Origin: Micromonospora sp. Llam0
GTDB lineage: Bacteria; Actinomycetota; Actinomycetes; Mycobacteriales; Micromonosporaceae
Direction: 5' to 3'
NCBI RefSeq assembly: GCF_003751085.1
Contig: NZ_RJJY01000002.1
Location: 2,046,001 to 2,110,000, forward strand
DNA length: 64,000 bases
Part shown: positions 1-8,928 of the stretch, piece after piece
Numbering within the stretch: the stretch's first letter is position 1
Layout of the letters: every line of letters begins with the position of its first letter
Program-made: the position numbers and the translations under genes
The notes under the pieces: generated by a model
The model's input: the letters and a program-made list of their open reading frames with translations, nothing else
Database searches by the model: none
Told to the model about the DNA's origin: nothing

Positions 1-99
1 GGCACGGATCGCCCCGAGCTTGGCGGCGAGTTCCTTGCGGAGCTCGTAGCCGTGCATAGGGGACTCCTGAAGCAGGCCGAGGATGGCGAGTTCGAGCAC
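1..99 (-). CDS. PadR-family transcriptional regulator (partial, N-terminal end)
   Basis: Only the first 33 codons lie in the window; the gene continues beyond base 1. The translated start reads (M)LELAILGLLQESPMHGYE followed by LRKELAAKLG, which is the characteristic N-terminus of the PadR winged-helix family (LAILGLL, then MHGYEL). The GTG start at 99-97 is preceded on the minus strand by a strong AGGAGGGG ribosome binding site. PadR proteins repress nearby genes in response to small molecules. A perfect palindrome 42 bases upstream (141-163) is a plausible autoregulatory operator. In mycobacteria a PadR gene (Rv0047c) also sits next to the ponA1 region, which supports the call. Confidence 0.85.
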   Translation of the reverse strand, partial: MLELAILGLLQESPMHGYELRKELAAKLGAIRA

Positions 100-140
100 G
101 CTGCCCCTCCTACCTCGTGGTATGCCCGGCTTCGTCGGCC

Positions 141-163
141 CGATGTATCGAGCCGATACATCG
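141..163. promoter_or_regulatory. Candidate PadR operator (perfect palindrome)
   Basis: Two perfect 10-base arms, CGATGTATCG and CGATACATCG, flank a 3-base centre. The palindrome contains an ATGT...ACAT pair, the kind of outer half-site known for PadR-family repressors (ATGT-N8-ACAT), though here the spacer is 11 bases. It lies between the divergent PadR gene and the DUF5318 gene. Binding by this PadR protein is inference. Confidence 0.6.
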
Positions 164-272
164 ACACGGTAGACGGAAACCAGACACCGGGCAAATGGTT
201 CCTTGCGTACGGTCGGCTACTGATCGTGACCGTGGTCGCCAAGGTCAGCGGGGACCGCGTACGCTCGTGGCC

Positions 273-737
273 ATGCGTTCGCAGCGTCAGGTCGTCGACT
301 ACTCGCTTCAGCGGCGAGCCGTGCTGCGCGAGGTGTTCTCCGGCCGGGTGAGCAGCCACGAGGTCTGTGATGCCTCGCCTTACCTGAAGAGTGCTGCCCG
401 GTTCCACGGCGAGCCGACCGACGAGAGCTGCCCGATCTGTCACCGCGAGAACCTGACCCACGTGCACTACATCTATGGCGATGAGCTGAAGCAGTCCGCC
501 GGACAGGCCCGAAACCGGGCCGAGTTGTCGTTGCTGGCGATGACGCTGCGTGAGTTCCAGGTGTACGTCGTCGAGGTGTGTCGCGTCTGCAACTGGAACC
601 ACCTGGTGGAGCAGTATCTTCTCGGCCGGGACGGCCTGGGCGTCGCCGGCGGTGACGGCGAGGCTGACGGCGCGGTCGCCGTCTCCGGCGGCGGCCGTCC
701 ATCGATGACCAAACGAAGGCGAGAGGCCCAACGGTGA
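273..737 (+). CDS. DUF5318 family protein (Rv0049-like zinc ribbon)
   Basis: A 154-residue protein of unknown function. It contains two CxxC pairs (CPIC near residue 50 and CRVC near residue 105), which probably bind one zinc as a ribbon. The length, the first residues MRSQRQVVDYSLQRRA and the position directly before ponA match the actinobacterial DUF5318 family (Rv0049 in M. tuberculosis). No clear Shine-Dalgarno sequence precedes the ATG at 273. An in-frame GTG at 267 is an alternative, and a leaderless transcript is possible. Its constant place beside the cell-wall gene ponA suggests an envelope-related role, but that is inference from context only. Confidence 0.8.
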   Translation: MRSQRQVVDYSLQRRAVLREVFSGRVSSHEVCDASPYLKSAARFHGEPTDESCPICHRENLTHVHYIYGDELKQSAGQARNRAELSLLAMTLREFQVYVVEVCRVCNWNHLVEQYLLGRDGLGVAGGDGEADGAVAVSGGGRPSMTKRRREAQR

Positions 738-931
738 ACCTGATTGCCCGGTCGCTGCGTAGGCACCAGAGAGTAGGCAGGGCAACGTTACTGGTTAACC
801 GGACAAGTCACGATATTTCTGATGAAGTGGCTTTCGGCTGCTGGTGTCGCTCCGGCACCGGTAGTGGGCCAACTCACGGCAGACCGGTGGTGGCGCTGGA
901 GCGCACCACCGCAACCGGCAGGGTGTGACAC

Positions 932-3835
932 ATGAACTCGTACGGCGACCCCAACTCCGCCCACGGGCGTGCCTACAGTCCAGGCAGCGGTGGCGGATAC
1001 GGATCCGAGCCGGATGACTACCACTGGGCCGGTGCGGACGACGCCGGGCCGGCCCGCGGCCACTCCGCGCGGGGCGACTCCGAAGCGGGTTGGCACGGCG
1101 GAGAGACTTCCCGCGGACCGGTCAACCCCGGCACCGGTCGGGCCTCGGTCGGTGGCCGTGCTCCGGTCAGCGGTGCCTCCGCTGGACGGGCCTCGGTGGG
1201 TAGCGCGTCGGTAGGTAGCGCTTCGGTCGGCAGCGGCCCAGCCGGTCGGGCCCCGGTCGGTGGCCGTGCCCCGGTCAGCGGCGGCGCCCCGGTCGGTGGT
1301 GCCGCTGGCCGCGCCGGCGTCGGCCGGGCGACCGTCGGGCGGGCCAGCGTACGACCGGTCTCGCCGGCCGGTGGGTTCGGTGGCGGTCCGGGTGGTCCCG
1401 GCGGTCCGGGTGGTCCCGGCGGTCCGGGTGGTCCCGGCGGACCCGACGGCCCGTCCGGGCCGGGACGCCGTGGCAGGGGCGGGCGCGGCGGCGACCCCGC
1501 CGCAGCGAAACGGGCCAAGCAGCGTCGCCGGATCAACCTGCTGATCGCGTCGTTCGCGGTCCTGATCATGCTCACCGGCGGTGCGGTCGTCGGCGGCACC
1601 TACTACTCGACGACGGTCACCCTGCCCGAGGAGCTGCCGCTGCCGCTGGCCAGCACGATGTACGCCAGCGACGGCACCACCCGGATCGCCAAGCTGGGCG
1701 AGTTCAACCGGGTGTTCGTCACCGTCGACCAGATCCCCGAGCACGTGCAGCGAGCGGTGGCCTCCGCCGAGGACCGCAAGTTCTACGAGCACTCCGGCGT
1801 CGACTACGTCGGCATCGCCCGGGCGGCCTGGAACAACTTCACCGGCGGCACCCGGCAAGGTGCCTCGACGATCACCCAGCAGTACGCCCGTAACGCGATG
1901 GACCTGCAGGAGGTCTCCTACGCCCGGAAGGTCCGCGAGGCGGTGCTGGCCTCGAAGCTCACCGACCGGTACGACAAGTCCGAGATCATGGGCTTCTACC
2001 TGAACACCATCTACTTCGGTCGCGGCGCCTACGGCATCGAGGCCGCCGCACAGCAGTACTTCGGCAAGTCGGTCGCCGACCTGTCGGTCGCCGAGGGCGC
2101 GGTGATCGCGGCGGTGATCAAGCAGCCGGAGCCGGACGCGTCCACCGGGCACCAGGGCTACGACCCGGCGGTCAACGAGGCCGAGGCCAAGGTGCGCTGG
2201 GAGTACGTGATCGGTGGCATGGTCGAGATGGGTTGGCTGCCCGAGGCCGAGCGCCCGACCGAGTACCCGGAGATCCGGGAGGTCGACCCGAACAGCTGCA
2301 TCATCGACTGTGGGATCAACACCCCCGAGGGCAACGTCATCAACTACGTCCGCGACGAGATGGTGCAGATGGGCATCTGCACGCCGGACACCTGCTCGCA
2401 GGAGCTGCGGCAGGGCGGTTACCGGGTGGTCACGACGATTGACCCGAAGATGCAGGACGCCGCGGAGAAGGCGATCTGGCGTAAGGCCAAGGGGTCGGCC
2501 ATGGAGGGCCAGCCGGAGAACCTGATGGCGGCGATGGTCGCGATCGATCCGGAGACCGGCCGGGTGCTCGCCTACTTCGGCGGCGACAACGGCACCGGGC
2601 ACGACTACGCCGGCCGCAACTACGAGAACGGCCAGTGGACCGGCGGCCACTCGCCCGGCTCGACATTCAAGATCTACACGTTGGCCGCCGCCCTGGACAA
2701 CGACATCTCGGTCGACTCGCACTGGACGGCCAAGCCGTTCAAGGTCGAGGGCACCGAGATCGAGGTGCAGAACGCCGGCCGGAACGCCAGCTGTGGCGAG
2801 TGGTGCTCGCTGGAGTTCTCCACCGTCCAGTCCTACAACGTGCCCTTCTACCACGTCACCGAGCAGATCGGCGCCGACAAGGTGGTCGGCATGGCCAAGG
2901 CGGCCGGCGTCGGCACCATGTGGAACACCGCCGACAACAAGCCGTACGACCTGACCACGGCCGACCCGAAGGAGGTCGCTCCGTCGCCGTTCTTCAACGT
3001 GGTCGGGTACGGGCAGTACCCGGTGACAGTGCTCGACCACGCCAACGGGGTGGCGACGCTGGCCAACCGCGGGGTCTACAACAAGGCCCACTTCGTGATC
3101 TCCGTGGAGAAGAAGAACCTGGTCAGCGGTGAATGGGTGACGGCCGGTGGCGAGCAGCTCAAGCCGGAGCAGCGGATCCGGCAGGAGGTGGTGGCGGACC
3201 TGACCGACGTGCTGACCCAGATCCCGGACAACATCGGCAAGGACCTCAACGGCGGGCGCCCGGTCGCCGGCAAGACCGGCACCTGGGAGCTCAACGAGTC
3301 CAGCGGCGAGAACGGCGACGCCTGGATGGTCGGGTACACCCCGCAGATCGCCGCCGCTGTCTGGGTCGGCAACGTCGGAGACCGCAAGGCGATCCGCGAC
3401 AAGAACAACAACAAGATCGGTGGTAGCGGACTACCCGCCATCGTCTGGCAGCGCTTCATGAACGAGGCGCACAAGGGGATGGACGTCGAACAGTTCCCGG
3501 CTGCCCGGGAGATCGGCAGCGTCGACGCCGGCAACGGCAAGTCCCCGGCCCCGCCGCCGCCGGACCCGCAACGGCCAGGACAGGGCGGGATCTGTGACGG
3601 TCCGCTGGGCGACCTGTTCTGCCCGGGCGGCGGGAACAACAACGGCAACAACAACGGCAACAACGGTGGCAACAACGGCGACCAGGACGACGGTGCCGGT
3701 GACCCCACCGGCACTCCCGGCAACGATCCCGACCCCAACGACGGTGAAGACCAGGGTGGCGGTATCGGGTTCGACTTCGGCGGTGGTGCCGGCGGCACCA
3801 CCGTGCCGCCGACGCTGCCGCCACCGACACGCTGA
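932..3835 (+). CDS. ponA: Bifunctional class A penicillin-binding protein (PBP1)
   Basis: Polymerises lipid II into glycan strands and cross-links the peptides outside the membrane. It has 967 residues. Residues 1-190 form a cytoplasmic low-complexity tail with imperfect ASVGS and GGPGGP repeats. A transmembrane helix lies at about 200-225. The GT51 transglycosylase domain follows, with the catalytic glutamate in SAEDRKFYEH near residue 280 and GASTITQQ after it. The transpeptidase domain has the serine of STFK at 577, SYN at 634 and KTGT at 781-784. A C-terminal Asn/Gly then Pro/Thr-rich tail begins near 880. The family core is complete; both tails are unusually long and compositionally simple. 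It corresponds to mycobacterial ponA1 by gene order. No good ribosome binding site precedes the ATG. Confidence 0.95.
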   Translation: MNSYGDPNSAHGRAYSPGSGGGYGSEPDDYHWAGADDAGPARGHSARGDSEAGWHGGETSRGPVNPGTGRASVGGRAPVSGASAGRASVGSASVGSASVGSGPAGRAPVGGRAPVSGGAPVGGAAGRAGVGRATVGRASVRPVSPAGGFGGGPGGPGGPGGPGGPGGPGGPDGPSGPGRRGRGGRGGDPAAAKRAKQRRRINLLIASFAVLIMLTGGAVVGGTYYSTTVTLPEELPLPLASTMYASDGTTRIAKLGEFNRVFVTVDQIPEHVQRAVASAEDRKFYEHSGVDYVGIARAAWNNFTGGTRQGASTITQQYARNAMDLQEVSYARKVREAVLASKLTDRYDKSEIMGFYLNTIYFGRGAYGIEAAAQQYFGKSVADLSVAEGAVIAAVIKQPEPDASTGHQGYDPAVNEAEAKVRWEYVIGGMVEMGWLPEAERPTEYPEIREVDPNSCIIDCGINTPEGNVINYVRDEMVQMGICTPDTCSQELRQGGYRVVTTIDPKMQDAAEKAIWRKAKGSAMEGQPENLMAAMVAIDPETGRVLAYFGGDNGTGHDYAGRNYENGQWTGGHSPGSTFKIYTLAAALDNDISVDSHWTAKPFKVEGTEIEVQNAGRNASCGEWCSLEFSTVQSYNVPFYHVTEQIGADKVVGMAKAAGVGTMWNTADNKPYDLTTADPKEVAPSPFFNVVGYGQYPVTVLDHANGVATLANRGVYNKAHFVISVEKKNLVSGEWVTAGGEQLKPEQRIRQEVVADLTDVLTQIPDNIGKDLNGGRPVAGKTGTWELNESSGENGDAWMVGYTPQIAAAVWVGNVGDRKAIRDKNNNKIGGSGLPAIVWQRFMNEAHKGMDVEQFPAAREIGSVDAGNGKSPAPPPPDPQRPGQGGICDGPLGDLFCPGGGNNNGNNNGNNGGNNGDQDDGAGDPTGTPGNDPDPNDGEDQGGGIGFDFGGGAGGTTVPPTLPPPTR

Positions 3836-3860
3836 TCGACGGACGCAGATCGCCAACTAC

Positions 3861-3908
3861 CGCGCCGGCCGGTGACCAGGTCAACTGACCTGGTCACCGG
3901 CCGGCGCG
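3861..3908. terminator. Strong hairpin terminator after ponA
   Basis: Perfect 23-base arms (3861-3883 and 3886-3908) around a 2-base centre, located 25 bases after the ponA stop. The stem is very GC-rich and has no clear T-run, as is common for actinobacterial intrinsic terminators. Confidence 0.8.
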
Positions 3909-3979
3909 GTACATAGGCGAACTCGACATGCCGGTGCTGGGCAGACGGAAGCCGGTCGAGTACGGCAGGATGCCTGTTC

Positions 3980-5608
3980 ATGAGCGTGCAGCCGCCGAAC
4001 GGTATCGATGGAGTTGAGCGGGCCGAGCAACCTGGACCGGCCACCGCAGCCGAGGGCGAGACGGTCGAGCGGCCGCCCGTCGACCACCCGTCGCGCGCTG
4101 ACCGGTTCGTCCGCGGCCTCTCCGAGGCGATCGGTGGCCCGCTGGGCCGGCACGCCGCCGGGCAGGACCGTGCCGCCGGTCGGCCCGGCCGGTTCTGGAC
4201 CGCCGCCCGGATCGTGCTCGCCCTGATCTGCCTCAGTCTCGCCGCGCACTGGGTGCAGAAGTCGCCCTGCATGGACGGTGCCTGGCAGGACAACGTCCAG
4301 TACACCCGGTTCTGCTACACCGACGTGCTCGCCCTCTACTACGCCGAAGGGCTCAACGAAGGCAAGGTCCCCTACGTCGACCACCCCGTCGAGTACCCGG
4401 TGGTGACCGGCTACTTCATGGGCGTACTCGGGCTGCCGGTGCACGCGCTCGGCGCGGACCGGCCCGAGCTCAACCAGGCGATGTGGTTCTACAACGCCAA
4501 CGCCCTGGTGCTCTGCGCGCTGGGGGTGGCCGCCGTGGCGGCGATCCTCGCCCTGCGCCGCCGCCGGCCGTGGGACGCCGCGATGTTCGCCCTCGCCCCC
4601 GCGCTGGTGCTGACCGCCACCGTCAACTGGGACATGCTGCCGATCGGGTTCGCGATGTTCGGCCTGTTCGCCTGGGTGCGGCAACGCCCACTGCTCGCCG
4701 GCGTACTGCTCGGCATCGGCGGCGCCGCCAAGATGTGGCCGCTGTTCCTGCTCGGACCGATCCTCGTCCTCGGCCTGCGGTCGGCCCGGATCCGGGCCAC
4801 CGCCACCGCGATCGTCGCGGCGGTCGGCACCCTGGTCGCGGTCAACCTGCCGGTCTACCTCTTCGCCCACGACGGGTGGCGGCGGTTCTTCGAACTCAAC
4901 TCCGAACGGCCGATCGACTGGGGAACGCTCTGGTACATCGGGCGTTACCTGGACGGCAAGTGGGCCGGTGGTACGCCCGGCGACCAGGGCCCGTTCCAGT
5001 GGCTCAGCGACCACATCCCGACGTTGAACACCCTGTCGTACGTCCTGTTCGGTCTTGCCTGCCTCGGCATCGGCGCGTTGGGAGTGCTCGCGCCGCGCCG
5101 GCCCCGGCTGGCCGCGTTGGCCTTCCTGGTGGTCGCGGCGTTCCTCATCTTCAGCAAGGTCTGGTCACAGCAGTTCACCTTGTGGCTGTTGCCGCTGATC
5201 GTGCTGGCCCGGCCGCGCTGGGGTGCCTTCCTCGCCTGGCAGGCCGCCGAGGTCGGCTACTTCCTCGCCTTCTACGGGCAGTTGCTCGGCACCGCGACCG
5301 GCAGCCAGGTCATTCCGGAAGGGGTCTTCGTGCTGGCCGCCACGCTGCGGCTCGGCACGGTGGTGGCGCTGTGCGTGTTCGTGATCCGCGACATCCTCCA
5401 CCCGGAGCGGGACGTGGTGCGCCGCAACTACTCCGACGACCCGGACGGCGGCGTCTTCGACGGCGCGCCGGACGCCGGCTGGGTGTCCGAGGTCCGCCGC
5501 TGGTTCAACGACGAACGCGAACCCCGGCCGGCAGCCGGAGGATCACAGTCGGTAGACGACGGTGTCGCCGATGTCGACCCGGTCGATGCCGAGCCCGTCA
5601 ACCGGTAG
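3980..5608 (+). CDS. GT87-like polytopic membrane glycosyltransferase (Rv0051-like)
   Basis: A 542-residue integral membrane protein with a hydrophilic N-terminal tail of about 75 residues, about ten hydrophobic segments and a charged C-terminal tail of about 70 residues. The first extracytoplasmic loop contains DGAWQDNVQYTRFCYTD and YVDHPVEYPVVTGYFMG. The acidic residues there fit the GT-C fold of polyprenyl-phosphate-dependent mannosyltransferases (GT87/DUF2029). Following ponA, it matches Rv0051 by synteny. Substrate is unknown; addition of sugars to cell-envelope glycans or proteins is inference. Its 3' end overlaps the convergent membrane-protein gene by 66 bases. Confidence 0.75.
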   Translation: MSVQPPNGIDGVERAEQPGPATAAEGETVERPPVDHPSRADRFVRGLSEAIGGPLGRHAAGQDRAAGRPGRFWTAARIVLALICLSLAAHWVQKSPCMDGAWQDNVQYTRFCYTDVLALYYAEGLNEGKVPYVDHPVEYPVVTGYFMGVLGLPVHALGADRPELNQAMWFYNANALVLCALGVAAVAAILALRRRRPWDAAMFALAPALVLTATVNWDMLPIGFAMFGLFAWVRQRPLLAGVLLGIGGAAKMWPLFLLGPILVLGLRSARIRATATAIVAAVGTLVAVNLPVYLFAHDGWRRFFELNSERPIDWGTLWYIGRYLDGKWAGGTPGDQGPFQWLSDHIPTLNTLSYVLFGLACLGIGALGVLAPRRPRLAALAFLVVAAFLIFSKVWSQQFTLWLLPLIVLARPRWGAFLAWQAAEVGYFLAFYGQLLGTATGSQVIPEGVFVLAATLRLGTVVALCVFVIRDILHPERDVVRRNYSDDPDGGVFDGAPDAGWVSEVRRWFNDEREPRPAAGGSQSVDDGVADVDPVDAEPVNR

Positions 5609-7495
5609 GTCGACGGTGGTCTGCCACGGCGTACCGGGCACCTGGTCACGCCGGAGCACCACGGTGCGTACGCCCAGCTCCCGCAGGTACCCGATGCTGG
5701 ACTGGTCGGGGAACGTCCGGGTGATCTCCCGTACCTCGGCCAACTGGTCCGGGGTGAAGCCGCTGCCGCCGTTCACCACCGGCTGGAACCGGGTCGTCGA
5801 CCAGAGCATCACGTGCTGGTCGAGATTCTGGCTGCTGGGCAGCACCAGGATCGGGCCGTCGTCGACCCGCATGATCTGCGGCTGCTCGGGCACCTCCGGA
5901 TGCGGGGTGACGTTCAACCCCTCCACCAGGACCAGCAGCAGGGGCAGCAGGGTGGCCAGCCGCAGCAGCGCACCGGGCCGTTCGGTGACCCGCTGCCGGG
6001 CGATGTCGTCCACCCGGCGGACGAACGCCGCCACCGCGCCGGCGGCGAGGATCGCCAGCAGCAGCGTGGTCCACAGCATCATCCGGCCCGGTGTGCGGAT
6101 CCCGTCCCAGCCGGGTACGTACTCGAAGAGCAGACCGTAGCTGTAGGTGCCGTCGAAGAAGCTGCTGCCCATCGCCAGGATCCCGGTGAGCAGTACCCCG
6201 GCGAGCAGCAACAACCGTTGCCGCCACGTCCAGATGGACAGCACCAGCCCGGCGAGCGCCAGCGCGTACAGCACGAAGCCGGGCAGCAGGGTCATCTCCG
6301 GATGCCAGGGCAGTGCCGCGCGGGCGTCGGCGTGCCGGTCGCCCCAGATCAGCGACTCCGCCGGCGCGGTGAAGAACCCGGACAGCGGCGGCGAGTACGC
6401 GGCCAGGTCGTCCATGGTCCGGGCGGCGTTCGGATGCAGTTCGGCGACCCGGAAGTACGGGATCGCCAGCAGCACCCCGACGGCGGTGAACAGCGCGCCG
6501 CCGGCCAGGTCGGTGAGCAGCAGTACGGCTCCGAACGGCTTTCGCTGCGGCCAGAACCAGGTGCGCCGGACCAGGTACATGGCCAGCGAGACCAGGCAGA
6601 TGACCGCCAGGATATAGATGAACGGCAGACCGATACCGAATCCGAGGCTGACCTGCCATGCCGCGGTCAGCCAGCCGGCCAACGCCCAGGTGACACTGCG
6701 CCGCTGCGGTCGGTAGCCGTACCGCAGTGACCAGCCGTGCCCCCGGGCCAGCATGGCCAGCGCCAACGGGATACCGCCGTTGGAGACGATGTGCAGGTGC
6801 CCGGCCTGGGACAGTAACCACGGCGCGTACGCGTAGCCGGCCGCACCGACGGCCGCCGCGGTCCGCCCGGTGCCGAGCTGTCGGATCAGCGCGTACGCGC
6901 CGAGCGCAGCCAGCGCGTGGGCCAGCACGAAAATGATGTTGTAGCGCAGGACCGCCGCCACCGGTCCGTCGCCGATCATGCCGGCGGGCGCGTAGCCGAG
7001 CAGGGTGTCGGAGAAGGCGAAGCTCCACGACTGCGGGTAGAAGGTGTTCGCCTGCCACAGCTGGGTGGGGTCGGTCAGCAGGATGTGCCCGGACCAGGCC
7101 ATCTGCCAGGCCTGCAAGGTCGGATCCCAGGTGTCCTGCGGGATCGTGTAGAGCGGGTAGCGCAGCGTGGGCCAGGTCATCGCCACCGCGACGACGAGCG
7201 CCACGACGGTGGCCAGGCTCCATTCGTGGATCAGCACCCGGACGACGGCCCGGCGGGCCCGTACCAGCCGACCCGGCCGGCCTTTCGGCGCGGGACCGAA
7301 CGCGGTAAACGGGTCGTCGGTCGGCTCGGTTTTGGTCTCTGCCGGGTCGTCGGTCGCGACCGGCTCGGCCGCCGGCCGGCCCACCGTCGTCTCGTCGAGC
7401 TGTTGTTCGGTGCCGTTGATCGATGCCGGGTCGGGGCGGACCGGGTCGGCCGTGCTGGCCCGGTCGCCGTCGGCGGCTGCCCGCTTGCCGGTCAT
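5543..7495 (-). CDS. Large polytopic membrane protein, possible GT-C glycosyltransferase
   Basis: A 650-residue protein with a disordered charged N-terminus (about 85 residues), some 11-12 hydrophobic helices, and a soluble extracytoplasmic C-terminal domain of about 140 residues. The first loop contains PQDTWDPTLQAWQMAW, and an acidic pair in loop 1 is typical of GT-C proteins. I do not recognise a named family with certainty. Its ATG overlaps the stop of the Nfo-type nuclease gene by 4 bases (7492-7495), so the two are probably translationally coupled although functionally unrelated. The 3' end overlaps the convergent GT87 gene. Confidence 0.6.
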   Translation of the reverse strand: MTGKRAAADGDRASTADPVRPDPASINGTEQQLDETTVGRPAAEPVATDDPAETKTEPTDDPFTAFGPAPKGRPGRLVRARRAVVRVLIHEWSLATVVALVVAVAMTWPTLRYPLYTIPQDTWDPTLQAWQMAWSGHILLTDPTQLWQANTFYPQSWSFAFSDTLLGYAPAGMIGDGPVAAVLRYNIIFVLAHALAALGAYALIRQLGTGRTAAAVGAAGYAYAPWLLSQAGHLHIVSNGGIPLALAMLARGHGWSLRYGYRPQRRSVTWALAGWLTAAWQVSLGFGIGLPFIYILAVICLVSLAMYLVRRTWFWPQRKPFGAVLLLTDLAGGALFTAVGVLLAIPYFRVAELHPNAARTMDDLAAYSPPLSGFFTAPAESLIWGDRHADARAALPWHPEMTLLPGFVLYALALAGLVLSIWTWRQRLLLLAGVLLTGILAMGSSFFDGTYSYGLLFEYVPGWDGIRTPGRMMLWTTLLLAILAAGAVAAFVRRVDDIARQRVTERPGALLRLATLLPLLLVLVEGLNVTPHPEVPEQPQIMRVDDGPILVLPSSQNLDQHVMLWSTTRFQPVVNGGSGFTPDQLAEVREITRTFPDQSSIGYLRELGVRTVVLRRDQVPGTPWQTTVDLPVDGLGIDRVDIGDTVVYRL

Positions 7496-8283
7496 CGGGC
7501 CCGATCCTGCTGCCCCAGCCGATCTCGCAGGAAGGCGATGTCCGCCGCCTGGCCGTCGGTGCCACCCGGAGTCTCGACGATGACCGGCGCGTCGGCGGAT
7601 CGGATCACGGCGACGATCAGTTCCGGGTCGATCATGCCGGCCTGGAGGTTCTCGTGGCGGTCCCGGCTGCTGTCGAAGGCGTCCTTGGACCCGTTGGCGT
7701 GGATCAGGTCGATCCGGCCGGTGATCGCCTTGACTCGGTCGACGATGCCAAGCAGGTCCTCACCTGCAGCGTGGGCGTGGCAGGTGTCGAGGCAGAAACC
7801 CGGCCCGAACTCGCCGATCGTGTCCCATAGTCGGGCCAGCGCGTCGAACCGTCGAGCGCAGGCGTTCTCGCCGCCTGCGGTGTTCTCGATCAGCACCGGC
7901 ACCGGAAAACCGCCCTGGTCCCGCGCATAGGCGAAGGTCTTGCGCCAGTTGTCGAAACCCACCGCCGCGTCGTCGCCCCGGCTGACGTGGCCGCCGTGCA
8001 CGATCAGACCCTTCGCCCCCACCTGACGGGCGCCGGTGGCGTGGCTCAGTAGGAGCTTGCGACTCGGGATCCGGATCCGATTGTTCGAGGTGGCGACGTT
8101 GATCACGTACGGAGCGTGCACATACCGGTCGACGTCCGAGTTGGCCAGCCGATCCGCGTCGGGGCGCGGCTGCGGGGCCTGCCAGCCCTGCGGGTCGGAC
8201 AGAAAGAACTGGACCGCGTCTGCCCGGCGGTCGGCGGCTGCGGCGAGCGGGTCGCTGGGGTCGACGTGGGCTCCGATACGCAT
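7492..8283 (-). CDS. nfo: AP endonuclease family 2 / deoxyribonuclease IV
   Basis: A 263-residue TIM-barrel enzyme that should cut DNA 5' to abasic sites in base excision repair. The metal-binding residues of the Nfo family are visible in order: HAPYVIN, IVHGGH, LIENTAGG, CLDTCHAHAAG, DLIHANGSKDAF, DRHENL and IVETPGG, so all three zinc sites look intact. The ATG at 8283 gives MRIGAHVDPS, the usual family start. Upstream in-frame codons add low-complexity sequence and are not needed. It is transcribed toward the membrane protein at 5543-7495 and overlaps it by 4 bases. Confidence 0.9.
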   Translation of the reverse strand: MRIGAHVDPSDPLAAAADRRADAVQFFLSDPQGWQAPQPRPDADRLANSDVDRYVHAPYVINVATSNNRIRIPSRKLLLSHATGARQVGAKGLIVHGGHVSRGDDAAVGFDNWRKTFAYARDQGGFPVPVLIENTAGGENACARRFDALARLWDTIGEFGPGFCLDTCHAHAAGEDLLGIVDRVKAITGRIDLIHANGSKDAFDSSRDRHENLQAGMIDPELIVAVIRSADAPVIVETPGGTDGQAADIAFLRDRLGQQDRAR

Positions 8284-8437
8284 GGGGCCGAGCCTACGTG
8301 GCAAGCCCGACGATCCGGGCACCGGCGGTTCGTACCGACAGCCGGTCCGTACCTGTCGGCGAGGGCCGGCCGTCCGGCGAGCCGGTCGCGTCACCGCCGC
8401 CGACCGCGGTCGTTGCTCCGGGTAGAGAACCGGCCCG

Positions 8438-8695
8438 GTGTCTCCGCCGGTCGGCGCCGGCACCGACGTCTTCGTGCTGGGACCGGCGCCACCGTTCGTG
8501 CTGGGAGAGGACGTGCCGATAGAACTGTCGCTCGCGGACGGCGTGGCGGCCTCCTGGCTCGCCGGTCTGACCGGACAAGATCATCCAATCGGACTATTAG
8601 CGCTCCTTGCACTAATTGCCGTGATTGGCGTGTCTGTAGCGGCAATAAGGGTTATAGTTGTGCAACACGGGCAGAAGTTCAAACACCTGCCCTGA
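8438..8695 (+). CDS. Possible small membrane protein with a TTA codon
   Basis: An 85-residue reading frame from a GTG, with a single strongly hydrophobic segment at about residues 51-73 (GLLALLALIAVIGVSVAA then IRVIVV) and a basic C-terminus. The membrane segment uses codons rare in this genome (cta, tta, att, ata, gta), including a TTA leucine codon at 8597-8599, while the first half is GC-rich. It lies between nfo and rpsF. I recognise no family. The N-terminal half could be chance coding, so the true start may be further in. Confidence 0.4.
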   Translation: MSPPVGAGTDVFVLGPAPPFVLGEDVPIELSLADGVAASWLAGLTGQDHPIGLLALLALIAVIGVSVAAIRVIVVQHGQKFKHLP

Positions 8696-8823
8696 CCAGC
8701 GCACAACTGCACAGGCTCCGCGGGGCGCCCCACGTCCAACCTCGTCGGTGTGGTCGTTCCTCCCCAGGTCCCACCCAAAGAATGCGGACAGGGGGCGCCC
8801 CGCGGCTCATGCGCCCAGCCGGC

Positions 8824-8829
8824 TATTCT
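8824..8829 (+). promoter_or_regulatory. -10 element of the rpsF operon promoter
   Basis: TATTCT lies about 110 bases before the rpsF start in otherwise GC-rich sequence, leaving a leader of about 100 bases that contains the predicted S6:S18 structure. The -35 element is not obvious. Confidence 0.5.
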
Positions 8830-8884
8830 TGACCGGTTGCGCCGACGTCAGTTGCCTGACTGGTCGTCGGCGTCACGACGCTGG

Positions 8885-8928
8885 ACCTCCTGCCACGGAA
8901 GGACCGTGGCCGTCAGCCCACAGGAGGT
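8885..8928 (+). promoter_or_regulatory. Candidate S6:S18-type ribosomal protein leader sequestering the ribosome binding site
   Basis: ACCTCCTG (8885-8892) is perfectly complementary to CAGGAGGT (8921-8928), which contains the rpsF Shine-Dalgarno sequence. Inside this stem, CCACGG (8893-8898) pairs with CCGTGG (8904-8909) around an AAGGA loop. The unpaired 3' bulge 8910-8920 starts with CCG. A hairpin next to a CCG-containing bulge is the known signature of the S6:S18 autoregulatory leader. Another stem, CGCCGACG/CGTCGGCG (8840-8847/8865-8872), lies upstream. Autoregulation by S6:S18 is inferred. Confidence 0.6.

Noticed and set aside
734..928. A 64-codon plus-strand frame between the DUF5318 gene and ponA
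   Set aside because: No ribosome binding site, no conserved sequence and lower codon bias; this is more likely the ponA promoter region.
788..3091. A 767-codon minus-strand open frame opposite ponA
   Set aside because: It is the antisense shadow of the high-GC ponA gene; its product is Val/Gly/Arg/Asp-rich low-complexity sequence without domains, while the plus strand encodes a complete PBP.
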